From: Zea mays
Taxonomy: Eukaryota; Streptophyta; Magnoliopsida; Poales; Poaceae
Direction of reading: 5' to 3'
Assembly: GCF_902167145.1 (NCBI RefSeq)
Contig: NC_050101.1
Location: forward strand, 176,696,428-176,760,427
DNA: 64,000 nucleotides
Shown: positions 1 through 11,422 of the stretch, piece after piece
Layout of the letters: each line of letters starts with the position of its first letter
Position numbering within the stretch: the first letter of the stretch is position 1
Program-made: the position numbers and the translations under genes
The notes under the pieces: generated by a model
Told to the model about the DNA's origin: nothing
Database searches by the model: none
The model's input: only the letters and a program-made list of their open reading frames with translations

Positions 1-2940
1 TCTGGCGCCTTGTTGATGGGAAATGGGTCGCGTGCTCATGTTCTTGGTGTTGGTACGGTCATTCTGAAGTTTACTTCGGGAAAGACGGTGCCATTGAAGA
101 GCGTGCAACATGTGCCCTCTATCAAGAAGAATCTCGTTAGCGCTTCTATGCTATGTCGAGATGGATATAAAATTGTTCTTGAGTCTAATAAATGTGTTGT
201 GTCGAAACATGGTACCTTTGTTGGTAAAGGATATGATTGCGGAGGCTTGTTCCGCTTATCACTGCATGATGTGTGTAACAAACTGGTGAATTCTGTTAAT
301 TTTTCTGATGAGTCAGATTTATGGCATTCACGGTTTTGTCATGCAAGTTTTGGCTGTCTTATGCGGTTAGCAAATATAAATTTAATTCCTAAATTTAACT
401 TGGTCAAAAAGTCTAAGTGCCATGTGTGTGTTGAATCAAAACAACCCCGCAAGCCTCATAAGGCTGCTGAGGCGAGGAGTTTGGCACCTCTAGAACTTGT
501 TCATTCTGATCTGTGCGAGATGAATGGAATTTTGACCAAAGGTGGTAAAAGATACTTTCTCACTTTTATAGATGACTCCACTAGATTTTGTTATGTGTAT
601 CTCTTAAAAACAAAAGATGAAGCGTTCAATTATTTTAAGGCCTATAAAGCTGAAGTTGAGAACCAACTTGAGAGGAAAATAAAACGTTTAAGGTCTGACC
701 GAGGTGGAGAATATTTCTCTAATGTGTTCGATGAGTTCTGCGTGGAACATGATATTATTCATGAGAGGACACCGCCATTCTCACCACAATCCAATGGGAT
801 TGCTGAAAGGAAAAACCGCACTCTAACAGATTTGGTGAATGCCATGTTGAGTACAGCGGGATTATCCAAGGCATGGTGGGGTGAGGCGATTTTGACAGCA
901 TGTCATGTCCTGAATAGAGTTCCAACAAAGAACAAAGAGATCACTCCATTTGAGGAATGGGAAAAGAGAAGAGTAAATCTCTCATATTTGCGCACTTGGG
1001 GTTGCTTGGCTAAAGTGAATGTGCCAATCAACAAAAAGCGTAAACTTGGCCCTAAAACTGTTGACTGTATATTCCTTGGGTACTCTTTTCACAGCACTGG
1101 GTATAGGTTCTTAATTATAAAATCTGATGTGCCTGATATGTATGTTGATACTATCATGGAATCAAGAGACGCAACATTTTTTGAGAATGAGTTTCCCATG
1201 AAGAATACACCTAGTGATATAAGTCATGAGACTATAATTTCCCATGAGCACGAACTGTCGATTCCTATAGATCATGCTGAGGATTCTCACGTGCACATCC
1301 CTGAGGAGGATGACACTATAGTCACTCGAAAGAGCAAGAGACATAGGGTTGCAAAATCCTTTGGTAATGACTTTATAGTGTACCTTGTGGAAGACACACC
1401 AACTACCATTAGTGAGGCATATTCCTCTCCTGATGCTGACTTATGGAAGGAAGCAGTAAGGAGTGAGATGGAATCTATTATGTCTAATGGAACTTGGGAG
1501 GTCGTTGACCGTCCTTATGGTTGTCAACCTATAGGTTGCAAATGGATCTTCAAGAAAAAGCTTAGGCCTGATGGTACAATTGAGAGGTACAAGGCAAGGC
1601 TTGTGGCCAAAGGATATACCCAAAGGGAGGGTGAAGATTTCTTTGATACCTACTCACCAGTGGCTCGATTGACTACAATTCGCACATTAATAGCCGTGGC
1701 AGCCTCTTATGGTCTTATCATTCATCAGATGGATGTTAAGACAGCTTTCCTAAATGGAGAGTTGGATGAGGAGATCTATATGGATCAGCCAGAAGGGTTT
1801 ATTGCGGATGGTCAAGAGAACAAGGTGTGCAGGTTGATAAAATCATTGTATGGCCTAAAACAAGCACCTAAGCAATGGCATGAAAAGTTTGATAATACTC
1901 TTACAGCAGCTGGCTTTGTTGTAAATGAATCTGACACGTGTGTATACTATCGGTATGGTGGGGGTGAGTCTGTTATGCTGTGCCTTTATGTTGATGACAT
2001 TTTGATCTTTGGATCAAATCTCAATGTGATTGAGGAAGTTAAAAATCTTCTATCGAGCAATTTCGAGATGAAAGATTTGGGAGAAGTTGATGTCATTCTA
2101 AACATCAAGCTTGTTAGAGAAGCTGATGGTGGGGTAACTTTGTTACAATCCCATTATGTGGAAAAGGTATTGAGTCGCTTTGGTTTTAGTGACTGTGATC
2201 CTGCTCCAACACCTTATGACCCCAGTGTGCTATTAAGAAAGAATCGGAGAATAGCAAGGGATCAATTGACATACTCCCAGATCATTGGCTCGCTCATGTA
2301 CCTTGCAAGTGCAACAAGGCCAGACATCTCTTATGCTGTGAGTAAGCTAAGTCGGTTTGTGTCGAAACCAGGAGATGAACACTGGCGTGCTCTTGAGAGA
2401 GTGTTGCGGTATTTGAAAGGTACTATGACATACGGTATTCATTATACCAGAAACCCAAAAGTGCTGGAAGGCTATTGTGATGCCAACTGGATTTCTGATG
2501 CTGATGAGCTTTATGCCACAAGCGGATATGTGTTTCTGTTTGGAGGTGGCGCTGTTTCCTGGAAGTCTTGCAAGCAGACTATCTTAACGAAGTCTACAAT
2601 GGAAGCAGAACTCGCAGCATTAGACACTGCTGGGGCTGAGGCCGAGTGGCTTCGTGATTTCCTCTTGGATTTACCGGTAGTTGAAAAACCGATACCGGCT
2701 ATTTCCATGAACTGTGACAACCAAACGGTGATTACAAAGGTTAACAGTTCTAGGAATAACATGAAGTCTACAAGGCATGTTAAGAGGAGATTGAAATCTG
2801 TCAGAAAGTTGAAAAACTCCGGAGTTATTACTGTGGATTATGTCCACACATCGAATAATCTGGCAGATCAATTCACTAAGGGTCTATCACGCAATGTGAT
2901 AGAAAGTGCATCGAGGGAAATGGGTATGAGACCCATGTGA
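1..2940 (+). CDS. Copia polyprotein (protease end, integrase, RT, RNase H), 5' partial
   Basis: The frame is open from base 1, so the start lies upstream; the first residues match the C-terminal part of a copia protease. In order: GAG-pre-integrase zinc motif (about nt 310-480), integrase core with acidic residues near nt 508, 697 and 805 ([19 protein letters not shown]), reverse transcriptase with [14 protein letters not shown] and the catalytic YVDD at 1987-1998, then RNase H starting at YCDANW (about 2476) with the terminal [14 protein letters not shown] block. The polyprotein would cut and integrate element DNA and copy element RNA in cytoplasmic particles. No stop or frameshift interrupts 980 codons. 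Stop TGA at 2938-2940. The domain order excludes gypsy; the exact copia lineage is not assigned. Confidence 0.93.
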   Translation, partial: SGALLMGNGSRAHVLGVGTVILKFTSGKTVPLKSVQHVPSIKKNLVSASMLCRDGYKIVLESNKCVVSKHGTFVGKGYDCGGLFRLSLHDVCNKLVNSVNFSDESDLWHSRFCHASFGCLMRLANINLIPKFNLVKKSKCHVCVESKQPRKPHKAAEARSLAPLELVHSDLCEMNGILTKGGKRYFLTFIDDSTRFCYVYLLKTKDEAFNYFKAYKAEVENQLERKIKRLRSDRGGEYFSNVFDEFCVEHDIIHERTPPFSPQSNGIAERKNRTLTDLVNAMLSTAGLSKAWWGEAILTACHVLNRVPTKNKEITPFEEWEKRRVNLSYLRTWGCLAKVNVPINKKRKLGPKTVDCIFLGYSFHSTGYRFLIIKSDVPDMYVDTIMESRDATFFENEFPMKNTPSDISHETIISHEHELSIPIDHAEDSHVHIPEEDDTIVTRKSKRHRVAKSFGNDFIVYLVEDTPTTISEAYSSPDADLWKEAVRSEMESIMSNGTWEVVDRPYGCQPIGCKWIFKKKLRPDGTIERYKARLVAKGYTQREGEDFFDTYSPVARLTTIRTLIAVAASYGLIIHQMDVKTAFLNGELDEEIYMDQPEGFIADGQENKVCRLIKSLYGLKQAPKQWHEKFDNTLTAAGFVVNESDTCVYYRYGGGESVMLCLYVDDILIFGSNLNVIEEVKNLLSSNFEMKDLGEVDVILNIKLVREADGGVTLLQSHYVEKVLSRFGFSDCDPAPTPYDPSVLLRKNRRIARDQLTYSQIIGSLMYLASATRPDISYAVSKLSRFVSKPGDEHWRALERVLRYLKGTMTYGIHYTRNPKVLEGYCDANWISDADELYATSGYVFLFGGGAVSWKSCKQTILTKSTMEAELAALDTAGAEAEWLRDFLLDLPVVEKPIPAISMNCDNQTVITKVNSSRNNMKSTRHVKRRLKSVRKLKNSGVITVDYVHTSNNLADQFTKGLSRNVIESASREMGMRPM

Positions 2941-3480
2941 GATCTACTCTAGTGGTAACCTGCTCTATGTGATCGGAGATCCCGTGAAGTAGAGTGGAGA
3001 AACAAGCTAGGAGTAGATTGTGAGGAAAGATCCCTTCTTTAACTCATTTCTGATGCACATCTTTCCTATCTGTAAGGCAGGATGGTTTTTACCTTAATGT
3101 ATTCCAAGAGTCTTATAAAGGTGAGATGTTGTCCTACAGAACATCTTAAGAGGAATACACCTATATGAGTCAGACTGCTAGTCACAGTCTATGGGACTTG
3201 GGTAATCCCTAAATACTCATGAAAGGCACTGAAGTGTGACTTATATGCTTCTAAACAGCGGGAATACCCTTCTGCAGCCTAGTATCAGCAAAGGATTTGA
3301 GTGAATCTTATTTCGCACAAAACTGTCAATTCAAGGCATAGTCCATTGTTCAGTTGTGAATGAGTGAAACTCTTATTCTAGATGGATGTTCAACTTAACA
3401 GTCTCCATCGAAACACTGGTATATCAAAGGATTGTGATTCTGATACTTCATCATTACAAACCCTAGAGTTTGGTGGGGAT

Positions 3481-4685
3481 TGTTGGATCTTTTATGGGCT
3501 TGGCCCATTTATTGAATAAACTCTATGGTGTGTAATGGTGGAGAATACCAATAGTACCACATTGGAAGTCCAAGGGTCTTTTGCCTTGACTTATATGGTG
3601 TGATTTATTACACTTAACTTGAGAAGTCAAGAAATGGACAAGGGCGTGCCACACGCGCGCGCGCGCCGCCGCCGCCGCCGCCGCCGCCGGCCGGGCCAGG
3701 CCGGGCGTGGCGTGGCGAGGCGAGGCGAGGCAGGCAGGCAGGCGAGCGGGCGTGGTGTGGTTGTGTTAATTTTTAGCACTCACTAACCACGTCAGCCGAG
3801 TGACCCTGTCTCTTCGTCTGCCGAGTGACCCTGTCTCTTCGTCAGCCAGCCGAGTGACCCTTCTCCTTCAGCTGCCGACTTATGGCATGACTCGGCAAGA
3901 GCTGGCCGACTCATGACATAACTCGGCTAGAGCTGGCCGACTCTTGGCGTGACTCGGCGACTTTTCTCCTTCAGCTTCCCTCTGCGAGAGGTTAAATAGA
4001 GGAGCACCCCTGTCACTCGGTACACGCGAGCAAACACTTTCAGAACACAGTCCAGCAGCCGAGTGAGGGTATTTCCATCTCGTGACTCTGCGTGCACAGA
4101 GAAGCGAGAGGGCAGGTGCCTCCGGAGCCCTTGCCGTTCGAGACCTTGCACGAGGGATCGGCAATTAGGTTTTTGGGGAGCGTCTTCGCGACTGCCCAAA
4201 GTCTTCTTCCTGCTGACATGTCAAGTGAAGTTGGACAAGGATCTAGATTCTCGGAGCGCATGGCAGGGTATGATCAATTCATCTCCTTACTGTTTTTCAT
4301 TCTGCAAATTATATATGTTCATACCTGCTGTTTTATTTATAGCCATAAATTTATCCAATATGTTTTGTCGTATTATATCATGACGTGTCTAATGCCTGAT
4401 CATACTAGTAATATGATAAATCTGTTTGTCTTAATTTTACAGTCATGCTGTTTATATTGTTATCTGTTTATTTCCAGTTGTTCTGCAATAATTCATGAAC
4501 CATGTTTATATGCTTATTTTATTTATATGAATTACATGATTCATATGCTTTATGTTCTCATGATCCATATTGTTATGGATATGTTTGAGATCACGTTTTC
4601 CATGTTTGATTATCTATTATATGTCATCATCATAATGTTGATTTATGGAATTAAAATAATACAGAAAATGCCTATATTTCTAACA
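3481..4685 (+). repeat. 3' LTR of the copia element
   Basis: Begins TGTTGGA right after a purine-rich tract and ends TCTAACA, a 7-bp terminal inverted repeat with one mismatch. Length is about 1.2 kb. Inside are a (CG)n/(CCG)n tract near 3652-3690, GGCGA/GGCAG short repeats to about 3745, and two direct copies of GCCGAGTGACCCTGTCTCTT (about 3795-3845) with a third, degenerate one. TTAAATAGAG near 3991 is a plausible TATA box. The second half is AT-rich. Boundaries rest on this copy alone because the 5' LTR is not in the window. Confidence 0.8.
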
Positions 4686-4870
4686 GACCCCGTGACAGCA
4701 GAGCTATTTTTTTGCTGGGACTCAAGTCACCATCCAAGCCAACAGAGTCGGACCATCATCAAGTGAATATGCAACGGCCGAGGATACCATCTAGTTTGAA
4801 CTCATTAGCTAGCAAGAAGGATGTTGGTTGTCTGCAAGCAACCAAGAGGATAAATTATTATGTCCATTGA
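4685..4870 (+). pseudogene. Possible 3'-terminal coding exon of an interrupted gene
   Basis: Directly after the copia LTR an open frame of 61 codons ends in TGA at 4868-4870. Its composition looks like a real protein end (basic and Ser/Pro-rich, with SPSKPTESDHHQ and RPRIPSSLNSLASKKD), and the AT-rich sequence that follows resembles a plant 3' UTR. The LTR/flank junction TTTCTAACAG could also act as a splice acceptor. I do not recognise the protein, and 61 codons can occur by chance. If real, the copia element sits in or next to the last intron of this gene. Confidence 0.3.
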
Positions 4871-5037
4871 CTTGTGTGGTCCGGTTTAATCGCTATGACA
4901 CTTGGCTCAGTTCAATTGCTATGACACTTACATTTACATTCATAGTCTTGTCTTATGTGATAGTAGCTTGAGTAACATTGGAGAAGCATATGTTTGTTAC
5001 TAGTTTTTTTTTTGTTGTTAGCTCTCTAATCTATTTA

Positions 5038-5163
5038 GGCCCTGTTCGGTTGTTAGGGATTGGAGCTCCGGATTGATTCCTAGCCGGATTACTTCTCTAA
5101 TTTATATAGATTTTGATGAGCTAGAACGAATCCATGTTTATTCCTGTGCAAGCGAACGCGCCC
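5038..5163. mobile_element. Tourist-like MITE (126 bp)
   Basis: Imperfect terminal inverted repeats GGCCCTGTTCGGTTG and CAAGCGAACGCGCCC, flanked on both sides by TTA (5035-5037 and 5164-5166), the target duplication expected for PIF/Harbinger-derived MITEs. No coding capacity. Confidence 0.75.
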
Positions 5164-7399
5164 TTAAGCAGTTGCTAGTTTTGTGTAGTAATCCACTTAT
5201 TAGAGACATAGCAAGTATATAACTATTTAAAGATTTGCTCTTTTTTTTTGGAAAACGAACTAGTGCAAGTATTTGTGTCCTCCGTGCCACCTCTTCATAC
5301 AAATCAACTTTTGTTATGATGTTTTCTAGTTTTATAAGAAGAAAATTATAAACTATTCATCCTTCTATCTGCTAGCCATCTAAATGCTATCACAATTCAC
5401 AAGGCAGCATACAACTGATGAGGCCGGTGAGAACACGTGGTGTGTATGCTGGAGGACTGGCGCTGTACGTGCTGATGTAGTCTACAGTAGTAGATATCTC
5501 CTTACGTCGACTGGATCGTGTGTACGTATATAGCAGCATATATAGCTAGCTCTCTGTTCGTGCATGCATGGCGCCCCTGCTTCTGTTGCGCGCCTCATCA
5601 ATCAGGATGACTCAGAAAAGGGTCGGACGGTGAGCAATGCATCCGATGCCGGCCGGTGCATGCGTGACTTTAGGAGATATGTACTGTGCAGCGTGCAGCT
5701 GTGTTTAGTGCTAGGGTTCATTAGCTAGCTAGGTAGCTTCATGTTATATATGTTGTGCTAGTATTGCTCTTTTTAGATGAAGACGCTAGCTGGTAGCCAA
5801 ACACGTACGCACTAGATGCACATGCGTTTCATGGTATAGTTCTCGCAGTGCAGTGTGTAGTTGTGTACGTGCGAGTGGGCAGTGCAGCATGTTGTTGCAG
5901 CTGGAACGTAACGAACGGAACAGGATGGAAGCTAGAACAGGCCCATGTTCTCCTACGACGACGACGACGACGACCAGTCAGAACGTGCTGCCACGAGATC
6001 CCGCCGCCTGCTCCTGTGCAACCATTTCTCGATCTCTTGCTTAGCTGCTCAGCGTTAGGCTAGATCCAGTAACCGCACGGCCGCGCGCTAGCTAGCTAGA
6101 CGACGCGCGCTAGCTACTCATGCTGAGAACTCTGTCCGGCCCCCCTCTCTCTCTCCCCCAATCATATGGTAGATTTTGATATCATTAAAGAAAAAGATAT
6201 ACATCACTGTTGAATTGAAAAAAAAAACTTAAAAAAAACGAACATCACATCTATATTAATTTGAAAAGTTGAACTCGGTAGACCGTAGGCACTAGCTAGG
6301 TATAGCTCCTGCTAGCTGGGCGTTCGAGTGATCGCTCGCACCGCACCTGTCGCCTTCTTGCCAATAATGCAAGTGTACTCACACGTACGTCCCAAAAAAA
6401 AAACCCCCCCGCTGAGAGTTGCAGCCTTGCAGGCAACAATAGTAGCAGTAGGCAGCTCTGGATCGGGTCCTACTCCTCAGTCCTCACACACCGAAGCAAG
6501 CACCCAATTGTCTGGGAAGCCGGCATGAAACACTTGCTGCCTCGGCTCCGCCAATGGGGAAAACACAAACGCCGTTCTCCTTTTCAATTTCTCACGGGCG
6601 CGTCGCGTGCACTGCATCGCAGGCTACTACGCTGCAACGTGCAGGCGAGCAAACCACTAGCTCGATCGTCCGTCCGCTGCCGTGACTGCAACTGCAACAG
6701 AATCAGACACGAGATCGCGATGCGTTGGCTGCTACAGTTTCCATTTGTACCCCCCTGCATCTGCATCTGCCACTGGTGTGCATGCATGGCCGCACAGTGT
6801 GAGTGTGACACTGTGGATGGATGAAAACGTACGGCGTCCGCTTTTACCCGGCCTGCCGTCTCGCTCTTCACTCACGGGGTGCCCTAGCTAGATCTAGAAG
6901 AAGAAGGGAAAAGCTAGCTAGCTAGCGTGGCGTGAGAGCGAAAGCACAAGAGGGCTTTGCAGTTTCCGACCACTGTCTGTATCTGTAGCTAGCTACCTGT
7001 CCTCCGCCGCGATCACCGTTCCGTGTAATCGTCCGTCCAGCTGCACTGCAGTGCAGAGCTAGTGGTAATAAAGTCACCTCGCTCACTGTCACCATCGATC
7101 GCCCGCGCGCTACTGCTGCGGCTGGGCTTGTTTTCTTGCCGCGAAATGGTGACGCTTTTACTGTCGCAAAGGCGGGCCGCGGGGTCCCTCTTTTTTTTTT
7201 TACCTGCCTGCCGGCGGGCGCGTCGCGGTGGTGCGCACGCGCTGCGGCTGCTCCCGGTCGTCGTACGTGGCCCCGGAACACCCACCTACAAAACGCCCGC
7301 CGCGTCGTGTCGCCACCACCATTTCGCCCCAGGCGCAGCCGCGCGCAGGCAGGAGTTTCGGTTCAATTCCCGAGCCGAGCCGAGCTCACCCTGCGTGCG
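5164..7399. other. Intergenic region with no recognised gene
   Basis: Contains many GCTAGCTA runs, an (ACG)n stretch near 5958-5974, A-tracts near 6218-6240 and short GC-rich reading frames on both strands that show no protein-like composition. The last ~400 bp become strongly GC-rich and are the likely promoter and 5' leader of the gene starting at 7400; no convincing TATA box was found. Confidence 0.6.
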
Positions 7400-7927
7400 A
7401 TGGGCCGCAGGGGGAGTGGTGGGGAAGACCATCGGCCGCAGCAGGAGCAGGAGGAGCAGCGCGCGGCGGTGCCGAGGCGCGGCCGCTGGTTGGACGAGGA
7501 GCGGCCGCACCCGCACCAGCCCGCGGCGGCGGGGTGGAGGTGCCGGTCCTGCGCGGCGGCGGCGATCGCGGACTGCGTCGCGCTGGGGTGCTGCCCGTGC
7601 GCGGTCGTCGCGCTGCTGGCCCTGGCGCTCGTCAGGGCGCCGCTCGCAGTGGGCCGCCGGCTCCGGATGCGGAGGCGGTCCGCGCTGCGCAGGAAGCGGG
7701 TGCGCGACGTCGCGGCCAAGGTTGCGCCGAGGGCCGCGCCCGGCGCGGGCAGCGGGACGACGCCGCTGGACCCGGCGGCCGCCGCCACGCCGGTGCGGCA
7801 GCAGCAGCAGCAGACACAGACGCAGGCCGAGGTGGAGGAGCTGGCGTGGCTGGACGAGATGTACCGGGTCGGCCACTGGGGCTTCGGCCGCGTCTCCTTC
7901 TCGGGGTCTGCGGGGAAAACCCCGTGA
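7400..7927 (+). CDS. Uncharacterised plant protein with Cys-rich segment and one membrane helix
   Basis: A 175-residue single-exon frame. After a polar, arginine-rich N-terminus (1-45) comes a Cys/Ala-rich stretch (CRSCAAAAIADCVALGCCPC, 48-67) that runs into a hydrophobic helix (about 64-85) and then a very basic segment (RRLRMRRRSALRRKRVR, 86-102). A poly-Gln tract follows (134-138), then a conserved-looking tail, EELAWLDEMYRVGHWGFGRV (146-165). From memory this layout matches a small plant-specific family of unknown function found also in Arabidopsis; basic residues after the helix suggest a cytosolic C-terminus. Start chosen at the first ATG in frame that leaves a sensible N-terminus; the GC-rich frame continues upstream without a better ATG. 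Function unknown. Confidence 0.75.
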   Translation: MGRRGSGGEDHRPQQEQEEQRAAVPRRGRWLDEERPHPHQPAAAGWRCRSCAAAAIADCVALGCCPCAVVALLALALVRAPLAVGRRLRMRRRSALRRKRVRDVAAKVAPRAAPGAGSGTTPLDPAAAATPVRQQQQQTQTQAEVEELAWLDEMYRVGHWGFGRVSFSGSAGKTP

Positions 7928-8689
7928 CCGGCCGGCGAAGGGGGCGTGACAAGCTGAGGTAGCCGCTACCCGCCAGCCGCACGAGTGGCGCGCGTGTCCG
8001 TGCCGCCGGCGGTCGCGGTTGTGCGGATCAGGCGCACGTCCTCGTCCGACACGCCGAACGTGCGGCGCTACTGCATGATTGATTGGCGCGCCGGCCCCGG
8101 CCGACGGGACGCGAGGCGACCCGACGCGACGTGGCTGGCTGGCTGGCTGGCTGGTTTTGATGGTCTCGTCGTCATCTCTGTAGGGGTAGATCGCTCGTGC
8201 CGGGAACTTGTCGGGTGCACGGCACGTTTGGCGCCTAGCTAGTTTGGGCCCGGGCCTCCTGGTGTTAGCAGCTGGTGGCGCGGGCCTCTCTTCTCGGCCT
8301 GTCTCTGTGTGTGAGTAGAAGACTAGTCCTATGCATCTACAGTGGGCTTCCAGGTGCCGTCTGTATGGTGTTTTTTTTGTTTTGCAAAATACTCCCTCGC
8401 GAACTACATTCAAGGAAGAGAGGTCAAACCAAAGTACTCATATTTTTGCAAAATATGAGACCGCTAGTACATTAGGGAATCATAAAAATAAGATGAAACT
8501 AATCGCAGGCGGGGGTTTTTTTTTGTACAAAAGGCAATCCATGAAGTTGGGAAGAAATAGTAACGGATCAACATCGGCCCAGGCAGAATTGAGAATGAGA
8601 GAGGGAGATGGCCCAGAATTTGAGCCCATTAACATCAAAGGTGAGGGAGGCCGGACATCTAGGGGTCAACCAAATAGCAAATAGCCTTA
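7928..8689. other. 3' flank of the 7400 gene, no other gene seen
   Basis: GC-rich at first (likely 3' UTR), with a TGGC tandem stretch near 8131-8152, then AT-rich. A CTCCCTC motif near 8392 resembles one end of a Stowaway MITE, but no partner end was found. Confidence 0.5.
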
Positions 8690-8976
8690 GAGCATCTCCA
8701 ACAATACCTCAAACTAGTGCCTCAAATTGAAATATGGGGCTTTACACAGGAAAAACTACTCCAACAGTGCCTTATTTCATAAATTTTTGTCAAAAAAAAC
8801 TATAGGGCACCCTCTCAAGTGACTCAAATATACTACACCGTAGTGGGCTGACCTATAATCTAGATTTAGAGCTTTACTGTTGAAGCGAAGTGTTTTGTTG
8901 GTGCCCTAAATTCTATAAAATATACTTATTTTTAAATTATAGGGCATTTTGTTAGGTCACGTTGTTGGAGATGCTC
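8690..8976. mobile_element. MITE with GAGCATCTCCAACA inverted repeats (287 bp)
   Basis: Perfect 14-bp terminal inverted repeat GAGCATCTCCAACA / TGTTGGAGATGCTC, flanked by TTA on both sides (8687-8689 and 8977-8979). AT-rich interior, no coding capacity. The terminus and TTA duplication fit the common grass PIF/Harbinger-type MITEs. Confidence 0.88.
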
Positions 8977-9599
8977 TTACCGGACAAGCAGCCTGTACTG
9001 ATGCTGCAGTACAGTGCCGTTGATCAGTGCAGCAGCACACGTGCAACGCAATGCCACTGCCACCGTGCAAGTGCAACATTACTTTTTACTCTTTTTACCT
9101 GTTGCGTGGAAGACACGCGATACCGAGTATGTTAATACTCAGCAGTATTCATTTTATATCTTGACTTATATATATTTATTAAATGGATGACGAATCTTAA
9201 CGTACCTATTAAACTCATACATTATATAAATTCATTAATCTGGTGCAGCGAATTTTAATTTGGAAGAGAGAAAATTTTCTAGCCAATATTTTAATTGCGG
9301 TGAATGTGTGTATTGTCATCTCAAAAACGATTTCTATCTTCCTTTGAAATTATGACTCAAAAGTAATTAATATATGCCTTGTATTTTATTTTAGATCTAA
9401 ATAAGTATCGAAAACTGTCTAAAGGACTATGTAAAAAGGTATGCACTAAAACAATTGCTGATGCTGATATGCTCTTTAATTTACGTGACTGGTTATACCT
9501 GATGTTAATAAAATTCTTAGTTTCACAATGTTGGGTGTGTCGTGCGTAGTTCTTAACTAGAAAAAAAAATCTCCCACTATCCAATGGCAACGATCCATT

Positions 9600-10450
9600 A
9601 AATTGCATGTATCAATAAATTCAACTCAAAATATTAAAATGATAGAATGAATTGGACAATTCACTTACGGACCGTTTGGATCCCTTCATTTTAGTGGAAT
9701 TGGAATTCACTCAATAAAATAACTTATTTAGTTTGAAATTTAACATTCCACCACTTTCCAAAGTTCAGAAATAAATCTATCTTAAATTCATGGGGTGGAG
9801 GAGGGGAAATGATTTTATGCATTAGTAGAATTTGTTTCTACTATGTAACTTACATGACACTCTTCGTCTCACTCCTTTATAGTAAAAATGTAGCACATAA
9901 ATATCTCTGACATTTTGCTAATAATAGTATACAAATATGTTTTTTCATAAAAACCAAATTAGCTTAATTGATATATGTTAAAATTACTATTATTAGAATG
10001 AAATTCAATTCCAATGATTCAAACGAGGTGTTATATTATATTCAACATTCATTCTCACGTCGAGTCTCTCTTGCGTCTCGGACGTGGAATAAGAACGAGT
10101 AACAATTATTTTATTTAATTATGCTAACCAGAATTCAAACTCATGGCCTCTGGCTCCAATACCATATTAAGTTGTATGCACTAACCAATTCAACTCAAAA
10201 CTTAAACTGGTAGCAGGATGTGGGTTTTTACTTATATTATATTCCAACACTTCTCCTCACGTGGAGCCTCTTGTGGGTCTCAGATGTGGAATGCGATTGA
10301 GCAACAAATTATTTTATTTAATTACACTAGCCAGAATTTAAACTCGTGACCTCTCGCTCTGATACCATATTAGATTGTATGCAACGGTCAATTCAACTTA
10401 AAAGCTTAAATCGATAGAAGAAGGTGGTCAATTCACTTATATTCAACACG
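9600..10450. repeat. ~200-bp tandem repeat (2+ units) split by a MITE
   Basis: The phrase CAATTCAACT(C/T)AAAA recurs at about 9617, 10189 and 10388. Units share a GATACCATATTA box, a TCTCAGATGTGGAAT box and a CAATTCACTTATATT box, with a period near 200 bp once the MITE at 9668-10030 is removed. A related copy lies at 58558-58850. It is a dispersed grass repeat with no coding capacity; its class is not identified. Confidence 0.75.
9668..10030. mobile_element. Tourist-like MITE inserted in the tandem repeat (363 bp)
   Basis: Starts CGGACCGTTTGGATC and ends GATTCAAACGAGGTG, with inner arms GTGGAATTGGAATTC and GAAATTCAATTCCAA also inverted. TTA flanks both ends (9665-9667 and 10031-10033). Removing it restores the CAATTCACTTATATTATATT phrase seen in the other repeat units, which confirms the insertion point. 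Confidence 0.8.
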
Positions 10451-11422
10451 ATCAACATCAGCTCCACGAACCTGGTAACCGATAACATTAAACTATATTT
10501 GTTTAAGTTTAATTATAGTCGAACAAATCACTAAAAACCGATACCGTCATTTAAATTTGTTACCGCTGGTACTAAGTGTTTAACTGATGCCGGTGTGAGA
10601 TGAGTCTTATTTTTTCCCACCTCTAGACGTGTAGTAGCAATCTTTAACAACTGCGCGGTGCATTAGGCGAGCACAGGCGCAAATGAACCTTATGTTTTTG
10701 GGGTCTTTGTGTATATCAGATACGCATTATTCTTGGGGTGCTTCTTCTGATGATCCTACAGATGGGCTCGGTGGGGTCGATAGCATTTAAAAAAAAGCAA
10801 ACAGCTTCCGGAAGGATAGTTGCTTTTGCTTCCCTTGCTACATGCAATCTCAATTTCTAGCAATAATGCCCTATCTAAAATAGGATATATCGTAGCGTTT
10901 AATGCCCGTGCAGACGTGTATAATACAGAGAAGTTCAGTAGCAAAAGTAGCTTGACCTAATCGTCCACCTGCCATGCCACCACTTACATCTCCAACACTT
11001 ACATCTCCAACACAGAAGCATACGAGACGAGGAACGGGCCGGGCGGCGGACAGTGCAGAAAGGATAAGCATGATGAGTCGCATTCCGGCTGCTGCTCTCC
11101 AGCTTGCCTGCATTTCCAGTCCATCGCCGGCCTCCACCACGTGTCACCGCCACCCGCCTGGCCCGCTCACCGACCGGCCAATCCAGCTTCCTCCGCTCAC
11201 TGCCAAGTGGACCCACCTGCCGATTGGAAACATTCTTGACGCGCATAGCAACCGCCCATGATCTGGCCTGGCCTTGGCCCGCTCGCGCGCGCACCTGCCG
11301 CTTCCCCCTTCCCCGCCAGGCGCCATCCCGACCTTTATTCCCGCGCGCCCCGGCCAGCTCGCGACGCACCGCAGGACGAGCTCCACCCACCAGACCACGA
11401 AAACCCAACCAGCTGCCCCGCC
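10451..11422. other. Upstream region of the first DUF1645 gene
   Basis: AT-rich to about 10900, then increasingly GC-rich. Apart from the ABRE/G-box listed separately I see no gene. No clear TATA box. Confidence 0.5.
11138..11145 (+). promoter_or_regulatory. ABRE/G-box (CACGTGTC) upstream of DUF1645 gene 1
   Basis: CACGTGTC is a canonical ABA-response/G-box core bound by group-A bZIP factors. It lies 285 bp before the ATG at 11423. DUF1645 genes in rice have been linked to stress response, so the position is sensible, but an 8-bp match alone is weak. Confidence 0.4.

Larger units (their letters stand above)
1..4685 (+). mobile_element. Ty1/copia LTR retrotransposon, 5'-truncated by window edge
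   Basis: This is the 3' part of a copia element: pol frame (1-2940), 3' untranslated region (2941-3468), purine-rich tract (about 3469-3480) and 3' LTR (3481-4685). The order protease remnant, integrase, reverse transcriptase, RNase H is diagnostic for copia. The 5' LTR, primer site and gag lie outside the window, so the target duplication and LTR divergence cannot be read. The undamaged pol suggests a fairly young insertion. Confidence 0.9.

Noticed and set aside
4092..4766. Open frames of 106 and 224 codons over the copia LTR
   Set aside because: They lie within the LTR and its junction, have AT-rich Ile/Tyr/Met-heavy composition and no domain.
5848..6891. Several short frames of 60-99 codons
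   Set aside because: Low-complexity or GC-driven, no matching context, and both strands are open equally.
7286..8413. 375-codon antisense frame opposite the 7400 gene
   Set aside because: A shadow of a GC-rich coding region; Arg/Pro/Ala-rich without a motif, while the + frame shows a coherent family layout.
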